Shown: in pieces, positions 9,323 to 17,715 of the stretch
Layout of the letters: each line of letters begins with the position of its first letter
Numbering within the stretch: the first letter of the stretch is position 1
From: Duganella sacchari
GTDB lineage: Bacteria > Pseudomonadota > Gammaproteobacteria > Burkholderiales > Burkholderiaceae_D
DNA length: 64,000 nucleotides
Direction: 5' to 3'
Assembly (NCBI RefSeq): GCF_900143065.1
Contig: NZ_FRCX01000015.1
Location: forward strand, 1 to 64,000
Notes under the pieces: generated by a model
Told to the model about the DNA's origin: nothing
The model's input: only the letters and a program-made list of their open reading frames with translations
The model's database searches: none
Program-made: the position numbers and the translations under genes

Positions 9323-10482
9323 GCACGCCACGGCGGACGCTGGCGGAAGCCGCGGACGCCAGCGATAACGGCTTCAACCTGGTGCGGCTGGCAACGGCGC
9401 TGACGGTGGTCTATTTCCACGCCTATATGACCACCGGCACCATTCCGTCGCTAGAGCCGCTGGGCAAGCTGTTCTACCCGGCCGCCGATACCGGCCGCCT
9501 GGCGCTGGCCGTGTTCTTCCTCATCAGCGGCTTCTTTGTCACGCGCAGCTGGATCAACGATCCGCACCTGGGCCGTTTTGCCGCACGCCGCGCCGCGCGC
9601 CTGCTGCCGGCGCTGGCGGTGTGCGTGCCGCTGATGACGCTGTGCGCCGTGCTGTTCTTTTCCGCACCGGAAGCCCATGGCATCTTCAGCCGCGACACCT
9701 GGCAATACATCCTCGCCAATGTGGGCCTGCATGGCCTGCGCTTTGTGATTCCCGACACCGAATGGCATATCAACGGCGTACTGGGCGGACAAGCCATCAA
9801 CGCGCCGCTGTGGACGCTGTTCTGGGAAGGCCGCATGTATGTGATGGTCGCGCTGCTGGGCATGGCTGCGGCGCTGCCGCTGCGCCAGTGGTTCATGGGC
9901 TGCGCCGCCTTCCTGCTGCTGGCGACGCAGCTGTTCCCCGACGTCGCCAGCGGCTATGTCTGGGAAACCCAGCTGTGGTCGATGTTCCTGGTGGGGATGT
10001 TGTGCTGCTCGCTGGCCGCGCAGTTGCGCGTGGGGCCGGTGCAAGCCGCGTGCGCCGTCGTGTTTGTCGCCATCAACTGGACCCGCACCGCATCGATGGG
10101 ACCAACCGGCTTCACCTGGTTCGGCCTGGCGCTGGTCTGCACCGCGCTGGCGCTCTGGGCAGGCAGCACGCGCATGCAGCGCTGGGCCTATCTGCGCCGC
10201 CACGACTACTCGTACGGCATCTACCTCTATCACTGGCCCATCATGACCATGCTGAAAGCGGCCATTCCGTCCATGACCGCCCTGCCCATGATCGCGGCCG
10301 GCATCGGCCTGACCATACCGATGGCCATGCTGAGCTGGCATCTGGTGGAAGCGCCGGCCATGCGCGCCATGCGCCGCCAGCTGTCAGGCCGGCGGCTGCA
10401 TGTGGTGGAGACTGCGGTTACAGACGATCCAGCTTGGCAACGCTCAGGTCCAGCACCTTCATCCCGGCAGCACCAAAATTGA
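9319..10482 (+). CDS. Acyltransferase family 3 membrane protein
   Basis: Integral-membrane acyltransferase of the OafA/NodX-like acyltransferase-3 family, which usually O-acetylates or acylates cell-surface sugars. About ten hydrophobic helices are seen; the early VVYFHAYMTTG carries the family His, followed by FFLISGFFVTRSW and a basic loop rich in Arg. The chosen start is TTG at 9319, overlapping the upstream TGA and preceded by AAGGAGA at 9308; an in-frame ATG at 9244 would bury the start inside the previous gene. The 387-residue product matches family length. Its last 65 bases run antiparallel through the 3' end of uvrD. Confidence 0.85.
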   Translation: MSTPRRTLAEAADASDNGFNLVRLATALTVVYFHAYMTTGTIPSLEPLGKLFYPAADTGRLALAVFFLISGFFVTRSWINDPHLGRFAARRAARLLPALAVCVPLMTLCAVLFFSAPEAHGIFSRDTWQYILANVGLHGLRFVIPDTEWHINGVLGGQAINAPLWTLFWEGRMYVMVALLGMAAALPLRQWFMGCAAFLLLATQLFPDVASGYVWETQLWSMFLVGMLCCSLAAQLRVGPVQAACAVVFVAINWTRTASMGPTGFTWFGLALVCTALALWAGSTRMQRWAYLRRHDYSYGIYLYHWPIMTMLKAAIPSMTALPMIAAGIGLTIPMAMLSWHLVEAPAMRAMRRQLSGRRLHVVETAVTDDPAWQRSGPAPSSRQHQN

Positions 10483-12715
10483 TCTGGGCGCGGGCGTTAT
10501 TGCCGCTGCCCTCGATGTTCACAATCACGCCTTCGCCGAACTTGGCGTGGGCCACCGATTCACCGATGCGCCAGCCTGAGCCCGCGATGGCCTTGCTGGC
10601 GAACTTCTGCGCAATCGCGTTATCCGAGCCCACCAGCGGCGCTTCATCCCAGGCCGACTTGCGGCCGCCGAACCAGTTCGGCTGGACTTTCGGCGTCAGC
10701 CATTTCAGCGCATCTTCCGGCAACTCATCAAAGAAGCGCGACTTCATGTTGTAGCGGGTCTGGCCGTGCAGCATGCGGGTCTGGGCAAAGCTCAGGTACA
10801 GACGCTGGCGCGCGCGCGTGATGGCCACATACATCAGGCGGCGCTCCTCTTCCACGCCGTCGTGCTCGCGCGAGCTGCTCTCGTGCGGGAACAAGCCCTC
10901 TTCCAGACCGGTGATGAAGACGTTGTTGAATTCCAGGCCCTTGGCCGAGTGCACCGTCATCATCTGCACCGCTTCCTGGCCTGCGGTGGCCTGGTTGTCG
11001 CCTGCCTCCAGCGAGGCATGCGACAGGAAGGCCGACAGCGGCGACATCACGGTGGACAGCGGCGCATCCGCATCCAGAATCTCGACGCCATCGGCATTCA
11101 GGATGGCGTCGCCCGACGCTGCCTGCGCCTGCGGCCCCAGATGCGCGGGCGCCCCCTGGCCATAGCCTTCTTCCGACACAAACTGGGTGGCGGCGCTGAC
11201 CATCTGCTCCAAGTTTTCGATGCGGTCGGCGCCTTCTTTTTCGGTGGCGTAGTGGGCCAGCAGCGTGGACTGTTCCAGCACCACGCGCACCAGTTCCGGC
11301 AGCGCCATCTGCTGGGTTTCAAAACGCGCGCCTTCGACCAGCTTGACGAAGCCGGCCAGCGAGGTGCCCGCCTTGCCCGTCACATAGGGTACCGCCGCGT
11401 ACAGCGAAATGCCGTACTGGTCGGCCGCCGCCTGCAGCGTCTCGATCGAACGCACGCCAATGCCGCGCGCCGGGAAATTCACCACGCGCATGAAGGCGGA
11501 ATCGTTGTGCGGATTGTCCATCAGCTGCAGGTAGGCGATGGCGTGCTTGACCTCGGCGCGCTGGAAGTAGCGCAGGCCACCGTACACATGATACGGAATG
11601 CCAGCCGAGAACAGCGCATGCTCGATCACGCGCGACTGCGCATTGGAACGGTACAGCACCGCGATCTCGCTGCGCGAAGCGCCGTCATGGATCAGGTTCT
11701 TGGTTTCTTCGATAATCCACGCCGCTTCGGACAGGTCGGAGTTGGCTTCGTAGACGCGCACCTGCTCGCCGTGACCGGCATCGGTGCGCAGATTCTTGCC
11801 CAGGCGCTTGCTGTTGTTGGCGATCAGCACGTTGGCGGCGTCCAGAATGTGGCCATGCGAGCGGTAGTTCTGCTCCAGCTTGATCAGATTCCTGACGTTG
11901 AACTCACGCTCGAACGCGCTCATATTGCCGACGTTGGCGCCGCGGAAAGCGTAGATCGACTGGTCATCGTCGCCGACGGCAAACAGCACGCCGCCCTGCT
12001 GGCCACCGTGGCCCGAGAGCAGCTTCAGCCATTTGTATTGCAGATCATTGGTATCCTGGAACTCATCGACCAGGATGTGCTGGAAGCGCTGCTGGTAGTG
12101 TTCGCGCAGCGGCTGGTTACGGCTGAGCAGCTCGTAGGTGCGCAGCAGCAGCTCGGCAAAATCCACCACGCCTTCGCGCTGGCATTGGTCGTCGTAAAGC
12201 TGGTACAGCTCGACCTTCTTGCGCTCGTCCGCGTTGTACGGGTCGATCTTGTCCGCTCGCAGGCCCTGATCCTTGGCGCCGTTGATGAAATACATCACCT
12301 CCTTGGCGGGGAACTTCTCGTCATCCACATTATTGGCCTTGAGCAGGCGCTTGATGGCCGACAGCTGGTCTTGCGTATCCAGGATCTGGAACGTCTGCGG
12401 CAGCGCGGCGTCGCGGTGATGGGTGCGCAGCAGGCGGTTGCACAGGCCGTGGAAAGTACCGATCCACATGCCGCGTGTATTAATCGGCAACATCGCCGAC
12501 AAACGGGTCAGCATCTCCTTGGCGGCCTTATTGGTAAAGGTCACGGCCAGGATGCCGGAAGGCGACACCTGGCCGGTTTGAATCAGCCAGGCGATACGGG
12601 TCGTCAGGACGCGGGTTTTGCCGGAACCGGCGCCCGCCAGGATCAGGGCGCTCTGCGAAGGCAAGGTAACAGCAGCGAGCTGTTCATCGTTGAGATTATG
12701 GAGAAGATTTTGCAT
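10418..12715 (-). CDS. uvrD: ATP-dependent DNA helicase UvrD/Rep family
   Basis: Superfamily 1 3'-5' helicase for nucleotide excision repair and mismatch repair. Motif I is LAGAGSGKTRVL near residue 30; also visible are TFTNKAAKEM (Ia), VDEFQDTN (II), GDDDQSIYAFRGA (III), NYRSHG (IV), TVHSAKGLEF (V) and VAITRARQ (VI). The C-terminus has the UvrD-type small beta domain (VAHAKFGEGVIVNIEG...). The start is set at ATG 12715 (MQNLLHNLNDEQ); a longer frame adds only ten residues read out of the repeat region. 765 aa is normal. A long palindrome sits immediately upstream. Confidence 0.95.
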   Translation of the reverse strand: MQNLLHNLNDEQLAAVTLPSQSALILAGAGSGKTRVLTTRIAWLIQTGQVSPSGILAVTFTNKAAKEMLTRLSAMLPINTRGMWIGTFHGLCNRLLRTHHRDAALPQTFQILDTQDQLSAIKRLLKANNVDDEKFPAKEVMYFINGAKDQGLRADKIDPYNADERKKVELYQLYDDQCQREGVVDFAELLLRTYELLSRNQPLREHYQQRFQHILVDEFQDTNDLQYKWLKLLSGHGGQQGGVLFAVGDDDQSIYAFRGANVGNMSAFEREFNVRNLIKLEQNYRSHGHILDAANVLIANNSKRLGKNLRTDAGHGEQVRVYEANSDLSEAAWIIEETKNLIHDGASRSEIAVLYRSNAQSRVIEHALFSAGIPYHVYGGLRYFQRAEVKHAIAYLQLMDNPHNDSAFMRVVNFPARGIGVRSIETLQAAADQYGISLYAAVPYVTGKAGTSLAGFVKLVEGARFETQQMALPELVRVVLEQSTLLAHYATEKEGADRIENLEQMVSAATQFVSEEGYGQGAPAHLGPQAQAASGDAILNADGVEILDADAPLSTVMSPLSAFLSHASLEAGDNQATAGQEAVQMMTVHSAKGLEFNNVFITGLEEGLFPHESSSREHDGVEEERRLMYVAITRARQRLYLSFAQTRMLHGQTRYNMKSRFFDELPEDALKWLTPKVQPNWFGGRKSAWDEAPLVGSDNAIAQKFASKAIAGSGWRIGESVAHAKFGEGVIVNIEGSGNNARAQINFGAAGMKVLDLSVAKLDRL

Positions 12716-12743
12716 CCCGTGATTATACCGGGGACCCGCGCTC

Positions 12744-12837
12744 AATCCGGGGTCAGTTCTTGCAATCCAACACTGGCTCTGCTTTAGCGGCCGCTAAAGC
12801 AGAGCCCGTGTTGGATTGCAAGAACTGACCCCGGATT
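12744..12837. repeat. 94-bp palindrome (47-bp arms, one mismatch), REP-like
   Basis: Arms 12744-12790 and 12791-12837 are reverse complements apart from one pair (12774/12807), centred on AGCGGCCGCT. The outer ends read AATCCGGGGTCAG. It separates the M56 protease gene from uvrD on the minus strand, ending 28 bases before the uvrD start. It could form a very stable hairpin, and cruciform DNA when supercoiled. The GGGGTC ends resemble the hairpin at 34467-34493, suggesting dispersed REP-type elements. Confidence 0.9.
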
Positions 12838-12852
12838 TTGACCCCGGATTTT
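12827..12852. repeat. Tandem 13-bp repeat at palindrome edge
   Basis: GACCCCGGATTTT occurs twice head to tail (12827-12839 and 12840-12852). The first copy overlaps the end of the palindrome and the second touches the stop codon of the M56 gene, marking the probable junction of an inserted element. Confidence 0.85.
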
Positions 12853-14786
12853 TAGGCGGCGGGCGTGGGCACGGCTTTGCCGTTCTGCATGCTTTCCTGC
12901 ATCAGCGCACGCAGCGCGCGCTCTGCTTCGCGTACGGCTTCGGCATGTTTTACGTTCAGCTCGCCCATCCGCTGGTTGAGCTCGCCCATGGGACGGCTAG
13001 CCTCAGCCATTTTCTGGTTGAGCGCGCGCATCGGTTCCTGCATGGCTTGCAGCTTTGCCATCTGCGGCGCCATCTCGCGCTGGTAATCGGCCATCTTTTG
13101 TTGCAATGGCGCCATTTCCGCCTGCAGGCTGGCTTGTTGTTTCTGGAATGCGCGCACCTTTTCTTCGCTGCTGTCGCGCGCCAGTTCGCGTGAGGCGCGT
13201 TCGATGCGGCGCGCGATGGCGTCCTGTTCGCGGGCCACCTGCTCCATCTTGCGCTGCTGGGCTTGCATGTCGCGCTCCGTCCCGGCTTCGGCCTTGTGCG
13301 CCACGGCGTCCATTTGCTCGCCGAGCGCGTCCATGATCTTGCCCTGCGCTTCCATTTTCTTGCCCTGCTCGTTCATCTGCTCGCCGATGGTGTTGACCGG
13401 CGTCCAGGCGGCGTCAACCTTGGCCAGCACGGCGGCGTCCTGGATCAGGTAGGTCTTGTCGCCTTCGCGGAACCACAGGAAGTCGCCTTTCACGCGCTCA
13501 CGCAGCCGCGAGACGTTGCGGATATCGCGTGTGTTGGCGGAGACGGTCATGGTGTCCTTGCCGCCACGGACGATGACGTAGCTGCGGCTGTCATCGCCGC
13601 TGGCAACGCGCGGAACTTTCGCTGGCTTGGGTGGCTTGGGCGGCGCCGCCGGCAGGGCTGGAATCGCGGGCAGGGCCGGCACAGCGGGGCTTGCTGGTTC
13701 GGCGGGCACGGCCGGCAGCGCTGGAGGGGCCGCCGGTGCCGTCGGCGCCACCACGGCGGGCGGCGCTGGCGGTTCGGACGGTTGCGGTGCGGCCTGGACA
13801 TAGAACACAGTACCGGCTGCCAACAGGCCTGCCAGCGGGATGGCCATTTTCCAGCTGACCGGTTCAACATCGGGACGCAGCAGGCGTTTAATACGAGACA
13901 TGAGATTTCCTCCGTGAGCCGCATGGGCTAATTGTGTTGTATCGAACTGGAACTGGTCCAGTTGCGACAGGGCTTGCGCCAGCTTTTGGGGCTGACCGAG
14001 CATCTCGACAGCCAGGTCGTCGGCGATTTGTTCTCGCTCGTTCCGGATCCTGCGCGATATAGCCCAAACACTAGGGTGGTAGAAGAGGATGATCTCGATC
14101 GTGCTTTGCACGAGATTGACCAGGTAATCATGGCGCTTGATGTGCGCCAGTTCGTGCGCCAGCAGCGCTTCCAGCAAGTCCGCCGGCATGCCGGTGACCA
14201 GCGCGGCCGGCACCAGTACGATGGGTTTCCAGCAGCCTGCCGTGATCGGGCTGTCCAGCCTGTCGACCACACCAAGCCGCACATGCTGCTCGATGCCAAA
14301 GCGGCGCGCCAGTTCGGACAGGCGGCGCTGCCAGTACGGATTGCGGCTGTATTCGTCGGGACGGGTGCGGTCGGCCACCCATTTGAGGCCGACCGCAAGA
14401 CGCAGCGCCATCAGCGCGGCCCCGGCCAGCCACAGGCCGACGATCCATGGCAGCTGCCGGCGCAGCAGTTCCTGTACAGCGTTCAGTGTGGAATCGGTGA
14501 CGAATGTGATGGCGGCAGCGCCATCGGCGCCCTGGCCGGTGGCGCTCAGCACCAGCGTGGTGACGGCCGAGGTGCCGCCAGCGGCGCGCGCATCCAGCGC
14601 CTGCACGATGATGCTGGACAGCGGCAACGCCGCGCACAGCAGCAGGCCAGCGCAGGCAACGGCATAGCGCGTCTGCGGACGTGCCTTGCGCAGCAAGAAC
14701 ATGGCCAGCGCCACGCTCCAGCCGATCAGCAAGCCCTGCCACAGGAAATGCAGCAGCGCCCAGCCGACAATGAAAGTGAAATCCAT
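12852..14786 (-). CDS. M56 family (BlaR1-like) membrane metallopeptidase with coiled-coil C-terminus
   Basis: Membrane-embedded zinc protease of the BlaR1/MecR1 M56 family. Hydrophobic helices occupy about residues 4-32, 40-62, 112-132 and 310-330. The zinc site HELAH is at 211-215 with a downstream NEREQIADD (249-257) providing the third ligand region. After the last helix comes a Pro/Ala-rich linker (about 333-390), a short beta-like region, then a Met/Gln/Glu-rich coiled coil (about 455-630) in place of the penicillin-binding sensor domain of BlaR1. Typical partners are BlaI-type repressors, but none is adjacent. GGAGG precedes the ATG. Role is likely regulated proteolysis in response to an envelope signal; this is inference. 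Confidence 0.88.
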   Translation of the reverse strand: MDFTFIVGWALLHFLWQGLLIGWSVALAMFLLRKARPQTRYAVACAGLLLCAALPLSSIIVQALDARAAGGTSAVTTLVLSATGQGADGAAAITFVTDSTLNAVQELLRRQLPWIVGLWLAGAALMALRLAVGLKWVADRTRPDEYSRNPYWQRRLSELARRFGIEQHVRLGVVDRLDSPITAGCWKPIVLVPAALVTGMPADLLEALLAHELAHIKRHDYLVNLVQSTIEIILFYHPSVWAISRRIRNEREQIADDLAVEMLGQPQKLAQALSQLDQFQFDTTQLAHAAHGGNLMSRIKRLLRPDVEPVSWKMAIPLAGLLAAGTVFYVQAAPQPSEPPAPPAVVAPTAPAAPPALPAVPAEPASPAVPALPAIPALPAAPPKPPKPAKVPRVASGDDSRSYVIVRGGKDTMTVSANTRDIRNVSRLRERVKGDFLWFREGDKTYLIQDAAVLAKVDAAWTPVNTIGEQMNEQGKKMEAQGKIMDALGEQMDAVAHKAEAGTERDMQAQQRKMEQVAREQDAIARRIERASRELARDSSEEKVRAFQKQQASLQAEMAPLQQKMADYQREMAPQMAKLQAMQEPMRALNQKMAEASRPMGELNQRMGELNVKHAEAVREAERALRALMQESMQNGKAVPTPAA

Positions 14787-14800
14787 GCCGTCCTCCGAGT

Positions 14801-14862
14801 CGATGGATGTAGAATAAATTATCTAGATCGTGAAGTCTAGAACTTTTTTTCTACATCCATCG
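14801..14862. promoter_or_regulatory. 14-bp inverted repeat in the M56 gene leader
   Basis: CGATGGATGTAGAA (14801-14814) and TTCTACATCCATCG (14849-14862) are exact reverse complements flanking an AT-rich 34-base spacer that contains two TCTAGA copies. The element lies 15 bases before the M56 ATG and 10 bases after the frmA stop, so it could be an operator for the M56 gene or an RNA hairpin after frmA. Confidence 0.6.
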
Positions 14863-14871
14863 CGGTGGATT

Positions 14872-15978
14872 TTAGTACAGCACCACCGAGCGGATCGATT
14901 CGCCGCTCTTCATGAGGTCGAAGCCCTGGTTGATGTCTTCCAGCTTGAGGCGGTGGGTAATCAGATCATCAATGTTGAGCTTGCCTTCCATGTACCAGTC
15001 AACGATCTTCGGCACGTCAGTACGGCCGCGCGCGCCGCCAAACGCCGAGCCCTTCCACTCGCGGCCCGTCACCAGCTGGAACGGACGGGTCGAGATTTCC
15101 TGGCCCGCTGCCGCCACGCCGATGATGATGGACTTGCCCCAGCCCTTGTGGCAGCACTCCAGCGCCTGGCGCATCAAGGTGGTGTTGCCCACGCACTCAA
15201 AGCTGTAGTCGGCGCCGCCGTCGGTGAGCTGGATGATGTGGTCAACCACGTTCTCGACGTCGTTGGGATTGATGAAGTGGGTCATACCGAACTTGCGCGC
15301 CATCGCTTCGCGGCCCGGATTGATGTCAACGCCGATGATCTTGTCGGCGCCCACCATCTTGGCCGCCTGGATCACGTTGAGGCCGATGCCGCCCAGGCCG
15401 AACACCACCACATTGGCGCCCGCTTCCACCTTGGCGGTGAACAGCACTGCGCCGACGCCGGTGGTGACGCCGCAACCGATGTAGCAAACTTTATCGAACG
15501 GCGCGTCCGGGCGGATCTTGGCCAGCGCGATCTCCGGCACCACGATGTAGTTGGAGAAGGTCGAGGTGCCCATGTAGTGGTAGATCGGCTTGCCGTCGAT
15601 CGAGAAGCGGCTGGTCGCATCCGGCATCAGGCCCTTGCCCTGCGTCGAGCGGATCGACTGGCACAGGTTGGTCTTTTGCGACAGGCAGAATTTGCACTGG
15701 CGGCATTCCGGCGTGTACAGCGGAATGACGTGGTCGTCCTTCTTGAGCGATTTCACGCCAGGTCCCACGTCCACCACCACGCCCGCGCCCTCATGGCCCA
15801 GGATGGCCGGGAAGATCCCTTCCGGATCGGCGCCCGACAGCGTGTAGTAATCGGTGTGGCAAATGCCGGTGGCCTTGATTTCGACCAGTACCTCGCCTTC
15901 GCGTGGGCCGCCCAGTTCGACTTCTTCAATCGTCAGGGGTTTGCCCGCTTGCCATGCAACGGCTGCTTTAGTTTTCAT
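14872..15978 (-). CDS. frmA: S-(hydroxymethyl)glutathione dehydrogenase / class III alcohol dehydrogenase
   Basis: Zinc- and NAD-dependent enzyme oxidising S-hydroxymethylglutathione, the main glutathione route for formaldehyde removal; also acts on S-nitrosoglutathione in this class. Catalytic zinc ligands are in GICHTDYY and GHEGAGVV; the structural zinc site is CRQCKFCLSQKTNLC. The NAD fold shows GLGGIGLNVIQAAK. Length 368 aa is exact for the class. AGGAG precedes the ATG. No frmR repressor or S-formylglutathione hydrolase gene is adjacent; the upstream neighbour is an oxidoreductase gene 34 bases away. Confidence 0.97.
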   Translation of the reverse strand: MKTKAAVAWQAGKPLTIEEVELGGPREGEVLVEIKATGICHTDYYTLSGADPEGIFPAILGHEGAGVVVDVGPGVKSLKKDDHVIPLYTPECRQCKFCLSQKTNLCQSIRSTQGKGLMPDATSRFSIDGKPIYHYMGTSTFSNYIVVPEIALAKIRPDAPFDKVCYIGCGVTTGVGAVLFTAKVEAGANVVVFGLGGIGLNVIQAAKMVGADKIIGVDINPGREAMARKFGMTHFINPNDVENVVDHIIQLTDGGADYSFECVGNTTLMRQALECCHKGWGKSIIIGVAAAGQEISTRPFQLVTGREWKGSAFGGARGRTDVPKIVDWYMEGKLNIDDLITHRLKLEDINQGFDLMKSGESIRSVVLY

Positions 15979-16012
15979 GATGCTCCTTTCGGTGATCCGC
16001 CATCATAGCAAA

Positions 16013-16945
16013 TCAGTCGTAAAAAGCGGCGACCGCTTTGCGCCGGCCAAGCATGAAGGCGTCGGCCACGTGGCGCAATGGCGCGACATCGACGTCCGAC
16101 TGGCCGGCGCGGATCAGTGCGGCAAAGCGCCGGTACAGCGACAGGTACTCGGCTTCCTGCGCCAGTGCCTGCCCGGCGCCGTTGATCCAGAGGCGCGCGC
16201 CGCCATCGGTCAGGCGCAGTTCGCCGCCGACGGTGGTGACGATGATGTCCCAGCCTTGCTGGGCAGTCGGGCGCCAGTCGAATTCGGCATGCACCTTGAT
16301 ATCTGCGGCATCCTGGAAATGCAGGTCCGCGGCGATTGGCGCATCGCGGTTTTCCGGGAATGACAACGTGGCCTGGGTCAGGAACATGGCCGACGGCAGG
16401 ATCTCCGTCAGGATGGACAGCGCGTTGATGCCGGGATCGAACACGCCCAGGCCGCCCACCTGCCAGATCCAGTCCTGGTGCGGGTGCCACTGGCGCACGT
16501 CTTCTTTCCAGCGCACCTGCACGGCAGTGGGCACATGCGCCGCCAGATGGGCTTTGGCCGGCTGCACGCCGGGCGCATGGCGCGAGTGCCAGCTGGCGAA
16601 CAGGGTGACGCCTTTTTCAGCGGCAAACGCCGCCAGGTCGGCCACTTCCGACAGCGTGGCGCCGGGCGGCTTTTCAAGCAGGACATGCTTGCCGGCGGCC
16701 AGCGCCTGACGCGCGGCGGCGTAGCGGTACTGCGGCGGCATGCACAGCGAAACGGCGTCGATATCGGGATGGGCCGCCAGCATCGCCTCAATACTCGTGA
16801 AGCCGGGAATGTGGTCGATGGTGTGGTGGCGGCTGGCGGTGGCGACCAGGGAGAAATCATCGGCCCGCGCCGCAATCGCCGGCACGTGCTGGTCGTACAC
16901 GATCTTGCCGACGCCAACGATGGCGAGTTTGATAGCTGACGTCAT
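16013..16945 (-). CDS. Gfo/Idh/MocA oxidoreductase, galactose/arabinose 1-dehydrogenase-like
   Basis: NAD(P)-dependent sugar dehydrogenase of the Gfo/Idh/MocA family. The Rossmann N-terminus is KLAIVGVGKIVYDQHVPAI, with the DQHVPAI pattern typical of D-galactose (L-arabinose) 1-dehydrogenases; the EKP motif (LLEKPPGAT) holds the catalytic Lys. The C-terminal half is the usual alpha/beta substrate domain. Length 310 aa agrees with that subgroup. It is 34 bases upstream of frmA on the same strand, so they may share a transcript. No sugar transporter or lactonase gene is nearby, so the substrate stays open. Confidence 0.82.
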   Translation of the reverse strand: MTSAIKLAIVGVGKIVYDQHVPAIAARADDFSLVATASRHHTIDHIPGFTSIEAMLAAHPDIDAVSLCMPPQYRYAAARQALAAGKHVLLEKPPGATLSEVADLAAFAAEKGVTLFASWHSRHAPGVQPAKAHLAAHVPTAVQVRWKEDVRQWHPHQDWIWQVGGLGVFDPGINALSILTEILPSAMFLTQATLSFPENRDAPIAADLHFQDAADIKVHAEFDWRPTAQQGWDIIVTTVGGELRLTDGGARLWINGAGQALAQEAEYLSLYRRFAALIRAGQSDVDVAPLRHVADAFMLGRRKAVAAFYD

Positions 16946-16957
16946 GGTGTTCTTCTT

Positions 16958-17000
16958 GGGTGAGGAGGATCAGGCCGAACAGCAGCCTATCACCTCACCC
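16958..17000 (-). promoter_or_regulatory. Inverted repeat and possible promoter before the sugar dehydrogenase gene
   Basis: GGGTGAGG (16958-16965) and CCTCACCC (16993-17000) are exact reverse complements in the leader of the oxidoreductase gene. On the minus strand a TTGTTT hexamer 16 bases from GATAGG lies across the distal arm, a weak sigma-70-like pair, so the repeat may be an operator. Confidence 0.35.
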
Positions 17001-17055
17001 CAGCGTAAAACAAGCGCTGGTCGACGTCAGCGTGTAGAGATGATCAATGTTGCGA

Positions 17056-17508
17056 TTATTGGGGTTCAACCGGCATCGCCGGGCCGATGCCTAGCAAATC
17101 CGACACGGTGCGCCACAGCTGGCGCGGCGAGGTCCACGGCTTGGGCAGGAAGGCATTGCCGGCGTAGTGCTGTTCGGGATGGCGGGCCGAGTACATCAGC
17201 ACCCGCGCTTCGCGCTGCATGGCGCGCACTTCGTGCAGCAGGTCGACGCCATCGCCGTCCGGCAGGTCCGGGTCTAGCACCACCAGCGCAAACTTTTCGC
17301 GCTGCAGCAGTTCCTGCGCTGCGGCCATGGTCGGCACGTGGGTTACCTGGGTTTCCGGCACCAGCAGGGCCGCCAGCACCAGCGCGGCATCGTGGTCGCT
17401 ATCGATATGCAGCACACGCGGCGCGGCGGCAAAAATGGAAAAACCAATTGCGCCACCGCTCTCTTCGGTAAAGGGACGATAGCTGCTCGTAGGGAAATCA
17501 TTGGTCAT
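17056..17508 (-). CDS. Stand-alone response-regulator receiver protein
   Basis: Single receiver (REC) domain protein. Visible landmarks are HIDSDHDAA (acidic pocket), VVLDPDLPDGDG (phosphoacceptor Asp), LMYSAR (switch Ser) and FLPKPW (conserved Lys with Pro). About 30 disordered residues precede the domain. No output domain follows, so it probably acts by protein-protein contact or as a phosphate sink. Start chosen at ATG 17508 (MTNDFPTSSY) with GGAGA ahead; a frame extension to 17538 adds ten unlikely residues. An ANTAR regulator gene lies 207 bases upstream on the same strand; no histidine kinase is in the window. Confidence 0.82.
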   Translation of the reverse strand: MTNDFPTSSYRPFTEESGGAIGFSIFAAAPRVLHIDSDHDAALVLAALLVPETQVTHVPTMAAAQELLQREKFALVVLDPDLPDGDGVDLLHEVRAMQREARVLMYSARHPEQHYAGNAFLPKPWTSPRQLWRTVSDLLGIGPAMPVEPQ

Positions 17509-17636
17509 GACGGTCTCCGCTTGGAAAGCTGAATACAAGCTCGGCGGAGTTGGGCCGAAGGAATGAGGCGTGGCGCGGGGAACAGGCGGCCATGGAAGCG
17601 GCAGGTGCGAATTGAGGCGCTGCCGCGATTGAGGCG

Positions 17637-17657
17637 GGCGGATAAGGCTTATCCGCC
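17637..17657. promoter_or_regulatory. 21-bp near-perfect palindrome between the two response-regulator genes
   Basis: GGCGGATAAG, one base, then CTTATCCGCC: 10-bp arms around position 17647. It lies about 130 bases before the receiver-protein ATG. A minus-strand TTGTCG with TACACT sixteen bases on (about 17665-17696) sits just upstream, so the palindrome would be in the leader RNA or act as an operator. Confidence 0.5.
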
Positions 17658-17715
17658 GCTCAGTCGACAGTGTATAACAAAAATGCCGTACGACAAGAAA
17701 AATTGTCCTGAACGT

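Noticed and set aside
10766..12787. 673-codon plus-strand frame opposite uvrD
   Set aside because: Lies inside uvrD and runs into the palindrome; no domain or ribosome site.
14801..14862. BlaI/MecI-type operator (TACA-N2-TGTA class)
   Set aside because: The repeat contains TGTAG and CTACA parts, but not the BlaI spacing; kept only as an inverted repeat.
16740..17471. Plus-strand coding frame across the sugar dehydrogenase and receiver genes
   Set aside because: Crosses two convincing genes in antisense; no domain similarity.
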